Assembly: GCA_903925005.1 (NCBI GenBank)
Contig: CAIYDX010000402.1
Span: forward strand, 1 to 64,000
Direction: 5' to 3'
DNA length: 64,000 bases
From: an uncultured Geobacteraceae bacterium
GTDB taxonomy: Bacteria > Desulfobacterota > Desulfuromonadia > Geobacterales > Pseudopelobacteraceae
A program made the translations under genes and the position numbers. This document shows positions 27,066 to 37,882 of this stretch, one piece after another (the stretch's first letter is position 1; each line of letters begins with the position of its first letter). The notes beneath the pieces are model-generated. The model was not told the origin of the DNA, did no database searches, and saw nothing but the letters and a program-made list of their open reading frames with translations.

Positions 27066-29030
27066 TCACTCTTCATCCTCCTCCCCACCCGCTTCAGTAT
27101 CCCCCCCATGCTTGGGGCAGTACTCGTCCGGTTCGGTCCCGGAGATATAATATTCATCACGGCGCGTCGGGCAATCGGGGGTCGCCAGGAAGCCTGTTGT
27201 CGGGTCGATCTCGACAGCAACTACCGTATCCGGTCTGGCAAAATCAACGGCCGGTTTCGATGCCACGGCCTTACGCATGAACCGCTCCCAGATCGGGGCG
27301 GCAACAGCGCCTCCGGTAAAGCCCTTCCCCCCGGGGCGAGGCTTGTCATATCCGACCCAAACGCCGGTTATTACCTGCGGGGTATAGCCGACGAACCAGG
27401 CATCCCGATAATCATCGGTGGTACCGGTCTTCCCGGCGGCCGGATATGCTTTGCTGAATTTTTTGAGGCTCTTGGCGGTGCCGTAGGTCAGGACATCTTT
27501 CAGCATCTCGGTGGTAACAAAGGCGACAGCCGGGTCAAGTACCTGAGTGACTACCGGTGGATTCTCGGTCCAGATTCTGCGGGCGCTGTCATAAATGCGG
27601 ATTATGACCCTCGCTTCGGCGCGCATACCTCCGGTGGCCAGGGTGGTGTAGGCCTGAACCAACTCGTTCAGCGTGACTTCATCGGTTCCTAGCGCCAGGG
27701 AGAGACCATTTTCCCTCCGAAGCGACAAACCCATCTTTCCGGCAAAATCGGCAAAATACGGCACACCGACAGCTTCCAGCAGCTTTACCGCGATGACATT
27801 ATTGGAATAGGCCAGGGCCTGCCTGAGGCTCAAATCCCCGTAGAGTTCGCGGCCATAGTTCAGCGGTTTCCAGATTTCATTATTTCCCTTATTGTAAGTT
27901 GCCGGGGTATCATTCCAGATGCTGCCGGCAGTGAGCCCCTTTTCCAGGGCAGCGGCATAAATCAACGGCTTGATGGCGGATCCGGGCTGACGTTTGGCAA
28001 AAAAGGCACGATTAAAGGCGTTCTGAGCGGCGTTTACCCCCCCAACCGCCGCCAAAACATTCCCGGTGGCAGGGTCCAGACAGACCAATGCTCCTTGCAA
28101 CTCGGGAGAAATTCGCTTGACCCCGTCGCTCAGCGCCTGCTCTGCCTGTTTCTGCAGGTTCAGATCCAGGGCCGCCGTCACCTCCAGCCCCCCCTGCTCG
28201 ATGATCTCGGCTCCGTACCTCTCTATCAGCTTGTTCCGGATATGCGCCAGATACTGCGGCGCCTCCCCCGGTTTGACCACCGATGCCGGTTTGGCCCGCA
28301 GCGCCTGCCTTTGCCGGGGGGTGATCATTTCCAGATCCACCATCCGCTTGAGCACCATATCCCGCCGTCCCGTGACGTGGGCCGGTTTCCCGAGCGGATT
28401 GTAACGGGCCGGATTTTTTTGCACGCCGGCCAACTGGGCACATTCCGCCTCGGTCAGCTCCTCCGGATTTTTGTCGAAATAGAGCCGCGCCGCCTGGGCA
28501 ATGCCCCAGGCTCCGTTCCCGTAATATATTTCGTTGAAATACATCTCCAGAATCTGTTTTTTGCTGTATTTCTGTTCAAACTCAATAGCCATGCGGACTT
28601 CATCGAACTTTCGTTCGATGGTTTTTTCGCTGGACAGATACCTGTTTTTGATCAACTGCTGGGTGATGGTTGACCCCCCCTCGGCCAGCCTCCTCTTGAC
28701 CACATCTTTCACAATGGCCCGGGCGATCCCGCGAAAATCGATGCCGCTATGTTCATAAAAGCGGGCGTCCTCAACGGCCACCACCGCTTTTTGCAGAAAC
28801 GTGGGGATGCGGTCGATTGAGACCCAGTAACGTTTCTCCGGCAAGATCCGGCCGACAAACCGCCTCTGGTTGTCAAAAACCTTGATTGAGTTATAACCTG
28901 TAGCCAAGGTGGGATAAGTGGCAAAATTGTCCTGAGCCAAGAGCGCCGGGGCAAGGGTCAAGACCAGAATAATGCCTGATGCGATGATATATAGTGTCTT
29001 TATTAAATGGGTTGTTTGATGCCGAAACAA
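27066..29030 (-). CDS. Penicillin-binding protein 1A (bifunctional transglycosylase/transpeptidase)
   Basis: EDARFYEHSGIDFRGIARA, GGSTITQQLIKN, KRQPGSAIKPLIY, AGKTGTTDDYRDAWFVGYTP. Confidence 0.95.
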   Translation of the reverse strand: MFRHQTTHLIKTLYIIASGIILVLTLAPALLAQDNFATYPTLATGYNSIKVFDNQRRFVGRILPEKRYWVSIDRIPTFLQKAVVAVEDARFYEHSGIDFRGIARAIVKDVVKRRLAEGGSTITQQLIKNRYLSSEKTIERKFDEVRMAIEFEQKYSKKQILEMYFNEIYYGNGAWGIAQAARLYFDKNPEELTEAECAQLAGVQKNPARYNPLGKPAHVTGRRDMVLKRMVDLEMITPRQRQALRAKPASVVKPGEAPQYLAHIRNKLIERYGAEIIEQGGLEVTAALDLNLQKQAEQALSDGVKRISPELQGALVCLDPATGNVLAAVGGVNAAQNAFNRAFFAKRQPGSAIKPLIYAAALEKGLTAGSIWNDTPATYNKGNNEIWKPLNYGRELYGDLSLRQALAYSNNVIAVKLLEAVGVPYFADFAGKMGLSLRRENGLSLALGTDEVTLNELVQAYTTLATGGMRAEARVIIRIYDSARRIWTENPPVVTQVLDPAVAFVTTEMLKDVLTYGTAKSLKKFSKAYPAAGKTGTTDDYRDAWFVGYTPQVITGVWVGYDKPRPGGKGFTGGAVAAPIWERFMRKAVASKPAVDFARPDTVVAVEIDPTTGFLATPDCPTRRDEYYISGTEPDEYCPKHGGDTEAGGEEDEE

Positions 29031-29080
29031 AGTATTTTTACTCCTTTGTGATATACTTGCATTGTAAGTGGGGGTGTTCC

Positions 29081-29383
29081 ATGCCCGAAGGAACTATTAT
29101 CTGCATACTGTTTGCTTTGGTGCTGTCGTCAGCGGTTGGAATGGTTGTGTACTGCCTGCGGCTGGCCCGCAAATTCAGAAGAATCGAAGCCGACATGAAC
29201 TGTATCTACGATGGCACGATGCATCATGTTGTCGATATCATTTACGACCCTGACTGGTTCCTGCGCAAGGTGCGGCTTCACACCGATGTTTATCCCTATG
29301 TCGTCGATGTGTTGATTTCAGAGGTCCAAACCACTCAACAACAATCCTGGTTCCACAACTCAAAATCCCACCCTCAGACCTAG
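29081..29383 (+). CDS. Hypothetical small membrane protein
   Basis: ATG at 29081; 100 aa; single N-terminal TM. Confidence 0.55.
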   Translation: MPEGTIICILFALVLSSAVGMVVYCLRLARKFRRIEADMNCIYDGTMHHVVDIIYDPDWFLRKVRLHTDVYPYVVDVLISEVQTTQQQSWFHNSKSHPQT

Positions 29384-30049
29384 AACGGCGCTGTGATTGA
29401 GGTAATCCATAGCAAATACATGGCCGTTTACTTCAGTGAATTTTGGCCTGGCGCTGCTGAAAAAGCGATAGCCGAAATCGAGACTCAGGCGTTCAGTCAG
29501 CGCGATATCAACTCCAGCCCCCATCTGATAAGCAAAGACAACAGCCGAGCCGCTGCTCATCGGCTGACCGGTCACCTTCAAATCGGCAGCCTCGATACGG
29601 GCAGCGCCGATGCCGACACCGATATACGGCGCCCAACGACCGGTGTCTCGGGGAACGCCAAAAAAGTTCAGTAGCAGACTGTCCGCCGTTACGTTGCCCC
29701 CGGCTGCGAAGCTCCCTTTAGTAAACTTAACCTGGTCGAGCGGGTTGCTGCGGTGACTGAATTCAAGCTCGACCCGCCCCTCGCCGACAGGGTTGCCCTT
29801 TTCAAAGTCCCAGCCAAGGACAACACTCCCCAGCGGGGCCGGATTAAACTCAAGCCCGAAATCCCCCACATCGTCGGAGCCTTTGGCGCTCATCAGCGCA
29901 TTTCCGCCAATGAAAGCGCCGATATAGGGACCCGAGTGCTGCTGTGCCATGGCCTGGCTGCAGATGAGAAGCGTCAGACAGAGGGCGGTAAGTATCAGGC
30001 TGGTTCGTTTCATGTAATCCCTTCCTGGTTTAGGTTCGTACAATTTCAA
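29360..30049 (-). CDS. Outer-membrane beta-barrel protein
   Basis: Signal peptide (AMAQQHSGPYIGAFIGGNALM), repeated amphipathic strands, terminal LGLRVGF. Confidence 0.85.
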   Translation of the reverse strand: MKLYEPKPGRDYMKRTSLILTALCLTLLICSQAMAQQHSGPYIGAFIGGNALMSAKGSDDVGDFGLEFNPAPLGSVVLGWDFEKGNPVGEGRVELEFSHRSNPLDQVKFTKGSFAAGGNVTADSLLLNFFGVPRDTGRWAPYIGVGIGAARIEAADLKVTGQPMSSGSAVVFAYQMGAGVDIALTERLSLDFGYRFFSSARPKFTEVNGHVFAMDYLNHSAVLGLRVGF

Positions 30050-30060
30050 ACCGTAACGTC

Positions 30061-31794
30061 CTACGACACCGTAATCTTGGCGGTTTGAGTCTTGCCGCCG
30101 AAACTGACCGTCAGCGTAGCAGAGCCGGAATCGACCCCCACGACCTGTCCCGGTTGATTAAGACTGTCGGCCAGGATCGCGATGTTCGATGAGTCGATAT
30201 TCCAGGACGCATCCGCGGTTACATCCCTGGTGGTGCCATCGCCGTAGTTTGCCGTTACCGAGAGCGAAACCTGGTTACCGGCAACCACGCTGGTAGAACC
30301 CGTGATTGTCAGACTCTGGAGAGCCGGCGTTCTGACCGTAACGGCGGCTGGGACCGGAGCCGTTTTGCCGCCATACGTGGCACTGATCGTGGTAGTGCCT
30401 GTGGCGACTCCGGTAACGCGGCCAACGGCAAGTCCGCCGGTTCCGATCGTGGCGACGGATGTATTACTGGATTGAAGGGTGCTGAGAGTAGTCACATCCT
30501 GGGTCGTGCCGCCTACAAAGGTGGCGGTCACGGTGAAAGGGCTGCTGGTTTTGGCAAGCAGTTCCCAGGTAGTCGGGGAGATCGCAATAGAAGACAGCGC
30601 CGGGGACGTAACCGTGAGTGTCAAAGGGGTTGCGGCAGACAGAGTCCCGGAAGGAGATGGAGATGGAGCTGCAGCTGCAATCGTGGTCGACGACGTCACC
30701 GCGAGAGGGTTCAGAAACGCCAGGTTGCCTCCCGAAGTCGTAACCGTTGCAAATGATGTATTGGCCGGAGTCCAGGTAGTCGCACCGGTAATGTCCCGTG
30801 AGCTGCCATTGCTGAAAGTTCCGGTGGCGGTTATGCGACCGACGGTATCTTTGACCAGCGTAATGGCGGCCGGAGAGATGGAAATCGCGGTCAAATTGCC
30901 CCCTGTCGCTTTGAGGCTGGTTGTTGCACTGACACCGCCAAGAGTGGCGCCGATTGTGGTCGTCCCCTGCGTAAGCGCAGTTGCCGTTCCGCTGTTGCTG
31001 ACGATAGTGGCGCAAGTAGGATTCGATGAACTCCAGGCAACACGTGATGTGATATCGGCAGTAGTATTGTTGGAATAGGTGCCGGTGGCGGTAAAACCCT
31101 GGGAAGACAGGGTCAGGAGCGTTGGATTGACAGGAGAGAGCGCAATTGTTTGCAGTACCGGAGCCGTAACAGTCATCAGCGTAGTAGCACTGATAGTAGG
31201 AGAAAAGGTTGCCGTAATTGTCGCCGTCCCGACCGAGACGGCTGCCGCCAGCCCCTTGCTGGCGGCAGCATTGCTGACACTCCCCATTCCGGGTGCACTC
31301 GAAGCCCAGGTGACGTCGAATGTCAGATCCTGGGTTGTTGAGTCGGACAATGTGCCGTTTGCCGCAAATTGGGTATTCAAACCTACGGCAACGGATGGAG
31401 CGGCAGGGGTGATCGTCAGTCCTGTGACAGAGGCCGAACTTACCGTCAGTTTAAAAGTTGACGACACGTTCCCGACGGTCGCGGTCAGAGTAGCAGTTCC
31501 CGGAGCTGAGCCGAAAACACGGCTGGGGATTGCCGTAGTAAATCCGGCCACGGCCGGCGTGTCGCTGGACCAGACCACCTGATCGGTGATGTCGTCGGTA
31601 AACAGACCGGAATAGTTGCCATTTGCCGTTAGCTTGGTGGACGTATTTGCAGCAATGGTCGAGGAAACCGCACTGATCTCGATTGAGGTCAGCGGAGTGA
31701 AAACATTCTTCCGGGTCGGCGTTCCATTCCAGCCGCAGCCGGATAACAGCATCATAAAAATAAAACCCGACCATAACAGGTTAGCCATGCACAC
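30061..31794 (-). CDS. Lipoprotein with about six tandem bacterial Ig-like (Big_2) repeats
   Basis: Lipobox LLSGC; six repeats of the form 'sitisPa...l..g....tAtgtysdgttqDvT...tWsSsn..vatv'. Confidence 0.88.
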   Translation of the reverse strand: MCMANLLWSGFIFMMLLSGCGWNGTPTRKNVFTPLTSIEISAVSSTIAANTSTKLTANGNYSGLFTDDITDQVVWSSDTPAVAGFTTAIPSRVFGSAPGTATLTATVGNVSSTFKLTVSSASVTGLTITPAAPSVAVGLNTQFAANGTLSDSTTQDLTFDVTWASSAPGMGSVSNAAASKGLAAAVSVGTATITATFSPTISATTLMTVTAPVLQTIALSPVNPTLLTLSSQGFTATGTYSNNTTADITSRVAWSSSNPTCATIVSNSGTATALTQGTTTIGATLGGVSATTSLKATGGNLTAISISPAAITLVKDTVGRITATGTFSNGSSRDITGATTWTPANTSFATVTTSGGNLAFLNPLAVTSSTTIAAAAPSPSPSGTLSAATPLTLTVTSPALSSIAISPTTWELLAKTSSPFTVTATFVGGTTQDVTTLSTLQSSNTSVATIGTGGLAVGRVTGVATGTTTISATYGGKTAPVPAAVTVRTPALQSLTITGSTSVVAGNQVSLSVTANYGDGTTRDVTADASWNIDSSNIAILADSLNQPGQVVGVDSGSATLTVSFGGKTQTAKITVS

Positions 31795-32009
31795 CCCCAG
31801 AAAAAGCTAGTGGACCGTTTGAGAAGAATATTTCCTGCCGTCCGCTTGAGAATTAGTAGCACCCGGCATGGAGTGCCGTCAATATACATATTAATTGTGT
31901 ATCGCGCAATCATACCACGGCACTCCCCCCTTAACGTAAAGGCATAGTAAATTTGATACATATATGGCTTTTATTTTACCTAAAAAGAATTTATGTAAAC
32001 ATTTTGCCA

Positions 32010-32038
32010 TTGACAGTATGATACCATTGAATTATACG
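32010..32038 (+). promoter_or_regulatory. Putative sigma70 promoter in long AT-rich leader of the MCP gene
   Basis: TTGACA - 17 nt - TATACG, about 235 nt upstream of the MCP start. Confidence 0.4.
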
Positions 32039-32273
32039 TTAAAAAGAGACAGTTAAATACGATATGGCCGTAACAGCGCGGCTATTTTAATAATTTAATA
32101 AAAATAAAACTACTTCTTCTTTCTGCTGTTTTTTTCATGAAACTGTTAATTACCGCTGAAACTCTATGGTGGATACGATAAAGAGGAAGTAAGCATGAAA
32201 CATTCAGGCGAGATGTAAATTAATTACAAATGGGGGAAGGGTTTTACTTCTCTCTTTTTTGTTTGGAGACCTC

Positions 32274-34742
32274 ATGAGAATCAGGAACAAACTATCAGTC
32301 AACTCCTTCATTATTCTTGTATTAATGGCTGTGATCAGCATTACCGCGGTCATCGGCATCAAGTTTATTCAGAAAAACATTTTTGCTCTTACCCAGAAAT
32401 CCACCCCTTACCAGATAAAGACCCTCAACCACCAACGGGCGCTTCAGGCCCACGCCTCCAATCTGCTGAAAGTTGCCGGATCGGACTCTATCAACGACTT
32501 CAAGCAGAATTCTGCCAATGGCAACGCATCCCTTGCCGAAGAGATCAATTCAGCCGAGGAGCTGCTCAAGCTCGGCTCAACATCCGATTATGCTACCGAT
32601 ACAATCAGCGACAATACCAGGTCCATCATCGCAATAACGGAAAAAAGGCTGAATTTGCAGAATGAAACCCAGTCTGCAATTAAAACGATGCGGGAGCGAT
32701 TGGAAGACGCTTCGAAAAGACTTAACGCGCTTGATGGCTCCATAAGAAAGCTGCAACAAGGTTCAGCCGGAAACATGGTGACCAATATCGATGCGACTTC
32801 GTCGGTAAACCAGCAGGCCAATCATCTTTCCACCATCAGGGACGGTCTGAAGGATTTGAACCTCATTGCGAACCGTATTCCGGTAATTCCGGACAAGCGT
32901 ACGATAGCCGGCGTAAAGAGCAGCGTCGAAGCGACAGCTGTTACCATTGTCCAGGCGGCTAAAGCCGTCAACTGGTCCGACAGGAAGTCCGGCGATGAAT
33001 TGGCTGGTAAATTCAAGTCACTGGGGACGAACCTTGCCGAAGCGGCAACTCTGCGCTTGAAGTTTATCAACGACGAAGACGAGGCGCTTAATGCCAAGTC
33101 TCAGAAGATCACCAAGGATATGGAATATGAAATCTCCTATATCCTTCCCGGTATAATCAAGGAGCTGGAAAAATCCAGTTCGGCCCTTAAGGTCAGTACC
33201 GGAGAGATGTCGAAAAGCATCTCCGCATTCTCCGAAACTAATACCATTTTGATCCAGTCGTCCGCGATCTTGCTGCTCAGCGCCTTTATCGACTCACAGA
33301 TAAATTACAGCCTGTCGATCAAGAACGTGCCCGATTTCAACAAGGCTGTTTCCGCCATTGAGCAGGCTTTCAGACAGATAGACGGAACTGCCCAGAAGCT
33401 CAAAGTGGTACTTGCCAAGCCTAAATTCAAAAGCGAATCCAGGCTGTTGAACGATTCTCTCGCCGCTTTATCAACGGTGCGGCAAGGATTCCTGGCCAAG
33501 GACGGCGCGACCGACAAGATCCGGGCGTCCCTCGGGAACATCGATGAAGTATCGAAGCTCAACCAGAAGATGAAAGATTTGGTTACAAGCCAGATGGAAC
33601 AGAGCGGCAAAGATGTGGCCGTAGCCCAGAAAAGCCAGGAAGGGGCGGTAACTTCGGTCAAGGCGGCGGTAAACACGACCGTCATGCTCATTTTCATCAT
33701 CTCAGGCATCGCCGTGCTCGCCTCCATACTCCTCAGCAAATGGATAACGACCTCCATCACAGCGCCGATAAATGAGCTTACCACGGTTGCCGAAGGATTC
33801 GGCAACGGCGATTTCAGCATCAGGATGGATGAAAGCAGAAAGGATGAATTCGGCACTCTTGCGTCGCATTTTAACCTGGCTACCACAAAACTGGGGGAGA
33901 TTACGACTCAGCTGAAAGGTTCAATAGACAGACTTGCTTCAAATTCTCAAATTCTCTCTACAACAGCCGAAAATTTGTACAAAGGAGCCAGGGAACAGGC
34001 GACACAGACAGAGCAATCCGTCACCGCGATGACCGAGATAAGCCAGACCATCATGGATGTCGCCAGAAATGCGCGTGACGCGGCGGCCGCTTCCAAGGAT
34101 GCCCTGGACATGGCTACCAGCGGCAATTCAGTGATCACCAAGACAGTTCGCGGCATGTACGAAATCGCGGATTCGGTAAAAGGGGCCGCCACAACGGTCG
34201 GCAAGCTCAGCGAAAACTCCGACAAGATCGGCGATATCGTCAACACGATAAACGACATAGCAGACCAGACCAACCTGTTGGCGCTTAATGCCGCGATCGA
34301 AGCGGCCAGGGCCGGCGATCAGGGACGCGGGTTCTCGGTTGTCGCCGACGAGGTCAGAAAACTTGCCCAGCGCACGGGAGAGGCAACCCACGAAATAGCC
34401 GGCATCATCAACGAGATCCAGACGGACACCGGAAAATCGGTTTCGGCAATGAATGCCGGACAGACACGGGTTTCTGAAGGTGTACAGCTTACCAATGAAG
34501 CAAGCCAGTCGCTTGAGGCAATTGTGAAGGCATCTCAACTTGGCGTGGACATGGCCCAGATGATAGCGACCGCCACCGATGACCAGTCAACCGCTTCAGC
34601 TGAGGTTTCGCACGGAATGGAGAGGATCGCAAACATTACGCATGAACTGAACAAATCTACTGAAGAGATCAAACAGGCTTCGCAGGAACTTTCGACCCTT
34701 GCAATCGACCTGAACCGCATGGCCTCATGGTTTAAAATATAA
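32274..34742 (+). CDS. Methyl-accepting chemotaxis protein with long periplasmic helical region
   Basis: Two TM segments; HAMP after [15 protein letters not shown]; signalling hairpin [39 protein letters not shown] 32274 with GGAGACC RBS. Confidence 0.95.
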   Translation: MRIRNKLSVNSFIILVLMAVISITAVIGIKFIQKNIFALTQKSTPYQIKTLNHQRALQAHASNLLKVAGSDSINDFKQNSANGNASLAEEINSAEELLKLGSTSDYATDTISDNTRSIIAITEKRLNLQNETQSAIKTMRERLEDASKRLNALDGSIRKLQQGSAGNMVTNIDATSSVNQQANHLSTIRDGLKDLNLIANRIPVIPDKRTIAGVKSSVEATAVTIVQAAKAVNWSDRKSGDELAGKFKSLGTNLAEAATLRLKFINDEDEALNAKSQKITKDMEYEISYILPGIIKELEKSSSALKVSTGEMSKSISAFSETNTILIQSSAILLLSAFIDSQINYSLSIKNVPDFNKAVSAIEQAFRQIDGTAQKLKVVLAKPKFKSESRLLNDSLAALSTVRQGFLAKDGATDKIRASLGNIDEVSKLNQKMKDLVTSQMEQSGKDVAVAQKSQEGAVTSVKAAVNTTVMLIFIISGIAVLASILLSKWITTSITAPINELTTVAEGFGNGDFSIRMDESRKDEFGTLASHFNLATTKLGEITTQLKGSIDRLASNSQILSTTAENLYKGAREQATQTEQSVTAMTEISQTIMDVARNARDAAAASKDALDMATSGNSVITKTVRGMYEIADSVKGAATTVGKLSENSDKIGDIVNTINDIADQTNLLALNAAIEAARAGDQGRGFSVVADEVRKLAQRTGEATHEIAGIINEIQTDTGKSVSAMNAGQTRVSEGVQLTNEASQSLEAIVKASQLGVDMAQMIATATDDQSTASAEVSHGMERIANITHELNKSTEEIKQASQELSTLAIDLNRMASWFKI

Positions 34743-34846
34743 ATCCTAAGGAGGGTGAATTAACAGAGCTAATATTCAAAACAGATGGGTGCCTTTGTCT
34801 GGAAATCCAACCATAACCGGCGAAACTCGCCAAGGAGGGCTCGAAC

Positions 34847-36121
34847 ATGAAAAAGATCAGGGGATGTCTCGTTTTTCTCATAACGTTATTATGTGCCAAC
34901 GCCACAGTTTTTACTGTTTCCGGTGGTTCCGCCGCCGCTGAGGAGACGGTCAAGATCGGCCTGAACTATCCTGAAACCGGCCCGTATGCCAAGGAAGGGC
35001 TTAATCAGCGGAGATCGGCTGACCTTGCCGCGGAAGAGATCAATGCCGCCGGCGGGATTCTTGGAAAAAAGGTGCAGCTGGTATACAGGGACACCAAGGC
35101 CAACGCCAAGGTTGGCAAAGAGACCGCCATAGAGCTTTTCGACAAGGAAGGGGTGCAGATGATTTTTGGCGGGGTATCCAGCGGCGTAGCCATCGCCGTA
35201 GGAAAAGTTGCCAAACAGAAAAACAAACTCTTTTTCGGCACGGTCACCGGCTCGACCGAGCTCACCGCGGAGGAAGGGGTCAAGACTACCTTCAGGGAGT
35301 GGTATGATTCATATATGGCAGCCAACGCTTTGGCGAGCTACCTGAACAGCCACTTTGCCGGCAAGAAAACCTTTTATATTACATCCGATTATTCGTGGGG
35401 CTGGACCACGGAAGACGCATTCCGGAATTTCACCAAAACTACGGACAAAAATGAACATAAAGCGTTATTGACCAAGCTGGGGTCCCCCGACTTCAAACAG
35501 GTCCTGGCTGTTGCCAAAGACAGCCAACCGACCGTTCTGGTTCTGATCCTGTTCGGACGGGATCTTGAGATCGCCTTGAAACAGGCATCCGAGATGGGAA
35601 TTAAAGCAAATACCCAGATAGTTATCCCGCACATCACTCTTGATGTTGCGATGGAAGTCGGCCCCGAGGTAATGGAGGGGATTGTCGGCACAACGTATTG
35701 GGATTGGAGTGTACCATTCAAATACGATTATCCGAAAGGGAAGGCTTATGTCGAGAACTTTGCAAAGAAATACAGCAGATATCCGACCATGACCGGTGCC
35801 CCCGCTTATGTAATTCTTCATCAATACAAGGATGCTGTTGAAAGGGCAAAGTCCTTTGATACCGCTGCAGTCATAAAGGCGCTGGAAGGGCACAAATACA
35901 CGGGTGTCAAGGATGAAGAGCAGTGGCGGGATTTCGACCACCAATCACTGGGAACCGTGTACGCGGTAAAAGGGAAACCTGCTGCCGAAGTCAACAAAGA
36001 CAAATTCAAGCAGGATTTCTTTGAAATCATCAGCACCATGAAGGGTGATGTCGCTGCCGTCGGCAAAGATGACTGGGTTAAAAACAGGGCGAAGGTCGGT
36101 ATGCCGGCAGCACTGGAATAG
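34847..36121 (+). CDS. Branched-chain amino-acid/amide-type ABC substrate-binding protein (Peripla_BP_6)
   Basis: Signal peptide; VKIGLNYPETGPYAKEGLNQRRSADLAAEEINAAGGILGKKVQLVYRD; RBS AAGGAGGG. Confidence 0.93.
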   Translation: MKKIRGCLVFLITLLCANATVFTVSGGSAAAEETVKIGLNYPETGPYAKEGLNQRRSADLAAEEINAAGGILGKKVQLVYRDTKANAKVGKETAIELFDKEGVQMIFGGVSSGVAIAVGKVAKQKNKLFFGTVTGSTELTAEEGVKTTFREWYDSYMAANALASYLNSHFAGKKTFYITSDYSWGWTTEDAFRNFTKTTDKNEHKALLTKLGSPDFKQVLAVAKDSQPTVLVLILFGRDLEIALKQASEMGIKANTQIVIPHITLDVAMEVGPEVMEGIVGTTYWDWSVPFKYDYPKGKAYVENFAKKYSRYPTMTGAPAYVILHQYKDAVERAKSFDTAAVIKALEGHKYTGVKDEEQWRDFDHQSLGTVYAVKGKPAAEVNKDKFKQDFFEIISTMKGDVAAVGKDDWVKNRAKVGMPAALE

Positions 36122-36158
36122 CGGAATAAATTTTTCTTGAAAATATATGTCATACGGA

Positions 36159-36186
36159 GGAGGATGGGGCAACCCATCCTCTTTTG
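36159..36186 (+). terminator. Terminator-like hairpin between the two SBP genes
   Basis: GAGGATGGGG-CAA-CCCATCCTC-TTTTG. Confidence 0.7.
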
Positions 36187-36237
36187 TCGTTTTAAATATA
36201 ATTTTTCCTCTAACCAACGCTATTCGAGGAGCCCGCC

Positions 36238-37509
36238 ATGAACAAGATCAAGGATCGTCTTATTTGTCTGGCAATGTCGCTAATAACAAGCGGAATCATG
36301 TTATCACCCTTCCCCGCCCTTGCCGCCGATGAATCTGTAAAAATCGGTTTCAACTACCCGGAAACAGGGCCCTATGCCAAACAGGGACTTGACCAGCGAA
36401 GGGCGGCGGAGCTTGCTGCCGGCGAGATAAACGCCTCGGGCGGCATCCTCGGCAAGAAGGTGCAACTGCTGTTCAAGGATTCCCAGTCGAACACAAAAAC
36501 AGCGAAACAGAATGCCATTGACCTCTTCGACAAGGATGGCGTGGCAATGCTGTTCGGAGGCGTTTCCAGCGGCGAAGCGATTGCCAACGGCAAGGTTGCC
36601 AAACAAAAGAACAAACTCTTTTTCGGCACACTCGGATCCTCAACCGAGATTACCGGTGAAGAAGGGCATAAGTTCATCTTCAGGGATTACTTCGATTCGT
36701 ACATGTCGGCCAAGGTATTATCGAACTATTTGAATAAAAATTTTGCCGGCAAGAAATTTTTCTATATAGCCTCCGACTATTCATGGGGGTGGACCACCGA
36801 AGATGTATTCCGAAAATTCACCAATACTACGGACAAGAACGAGCATAAGGGGCTCCTGACGAAGCTTGGCTCCACCGATTATAAGGAAGCTCTGCAAGTT
36901 GCCAAAGAGAGTAATGCGGCGGTGCTGGTCATGGTCCTGTTCGGGCGTGACATGGAGATCGCCTTGAAACAGGCCGATGAGATGGGACTCAAGAAAACAA
37001 TGCAGCTGGTTTTTCCCTCAATAACCCTGGATGCGGTTGAAGGCGTGGGGGCCGAGGTTGCCGAAGGGATCGTTGGAGCAAAATACTGGACATGGCAAGT
37101 GCCGTACCAGTTCAATTATCCAAAGGGAAAAGCTTTTGTAGAAAATTTCGGCGAAAAATACCATAAACGGCCATCAATGGCGGCAGCCCCGGCTTATGTG
37201 ATACTGCATCAGTACAAAGAGGCCGTGGAGTTGGCAAAGTCGTTTGACACCAATGCTGTTATAAAGGCGCTCGAAGGGCACAAATACACGGGCCTCAAGG
37301 ATGAGCAGCAGTGGCGGGCGTGGGATCATCAGTCGATCGGAACGGTGTATGCGGTAAAGTGCAAGCCAGCCGCTGAAGTCAGGAAAGATAAATTTAAACA
37401 GGATTTCTTTGAGATCATAACTTCCATGAAAGGGGAAGATGCGGCCATCAACTTCAAGGAGTGGAGCGAAAACAGAGCGAAAGTCGGCATGCCGGCGACA
37501 CTGGAATAA
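36238..37509 (+). CDS. Paralogous ABC substrate-binding protein (Peripla_BP_6)
   Basis: Closely similar to the preceding SBP along its length, e.g. DYSWGWTTEDVFRKFTNTTDKNEHKGLLTKLGS. Confidence 0.93.
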   Translation: MNKIKDRLICLAMSLITSGIMLSPFPALAADESVKIGFNYPETGPYAKQGLDQRRAAELAAGEINASGGILGKKVQLLFKDSQSNTKTAKQNAIDLFDKDGVAMLFGGVSSGEAIANGKVAKQKNKLFFGTLGSSTEITGEEGHKFIFRDYFDSYMSAKVLSNYLNKNFAGKKFFYIASDYSWGWTTEDVFRKFTNTTDKNEHKGLLTKLGSTDYKEALQVAKESNAAVLVMVLFGRDMEIALKQADEMGLKKTMQLVFPSITLDAVEGVGAEVAEGIVGAKYWTWQVPYQFNYPKGKAFVENFGEKYHKRPSMAAAPAYVILHQYKEAVELAKSFDTNAVIKALEGHKYTGLKDEQQWRAWDHQSIGTVYAVKCKPAAEVRKDKFKQDFFEIITSMKGEDAAINFKEWSENRAKVGMPATLE

Positions 37510-37539
37510 CTTCTAACACAGCAGCAATTACAAAAGTGC

Positions 37540-37564
37540 AAGGCGGCCGATTGGCCGCCTTTAT
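37540..37564 (+). terminator. Rho-independent terminator
   Basis: AAGGCGGCC-GATT-GGCCGCCTTTAT. Confidence 0.85.
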
Positions 37565-37789
37565 CTAAACCTAACAGTCTAATAATATTACATACCGTCA
37601 TATATAGCAGTTATATGTTAAACTTGACGGGTTACGCAGAAATCTTCTTCATCCCCCTCAATGCTTCATTCCATTTAATCCCACACAATTAACCGTTACC
37701 CATCCCCGTTTTCTGGAACCATCTTCGGCACGTTAGTTGCGAGTATAGCGTCAGAATGAGAAGTGATTTCAGATAATGGGAGAACAAAC

Positions 37790-37876
37790 ATGAGCCACGA
37801 CAAAGGTCATCACGTAGAACACGCCCCAAGCAAAGAGTACTCCAAAGATCACGTCCATGACAAATCTGTTCAATAG
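37790..37876 (+). CDS. 28-aa His-rich micro-ORF MSHDKGHHVEHAPSKEYSKDHVHDKSVQ
   Basis: ATG preceded by GGGAGAACAAAC; 6 His in 28 aa; ends a few nt before the downstream hybrid kinase gene. Confidence 0.5.
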   Translation: MSHDKGHHVEHAPSKEYSKDHVHDKSVQ

Positions 37877-37882
37877 GAATTG

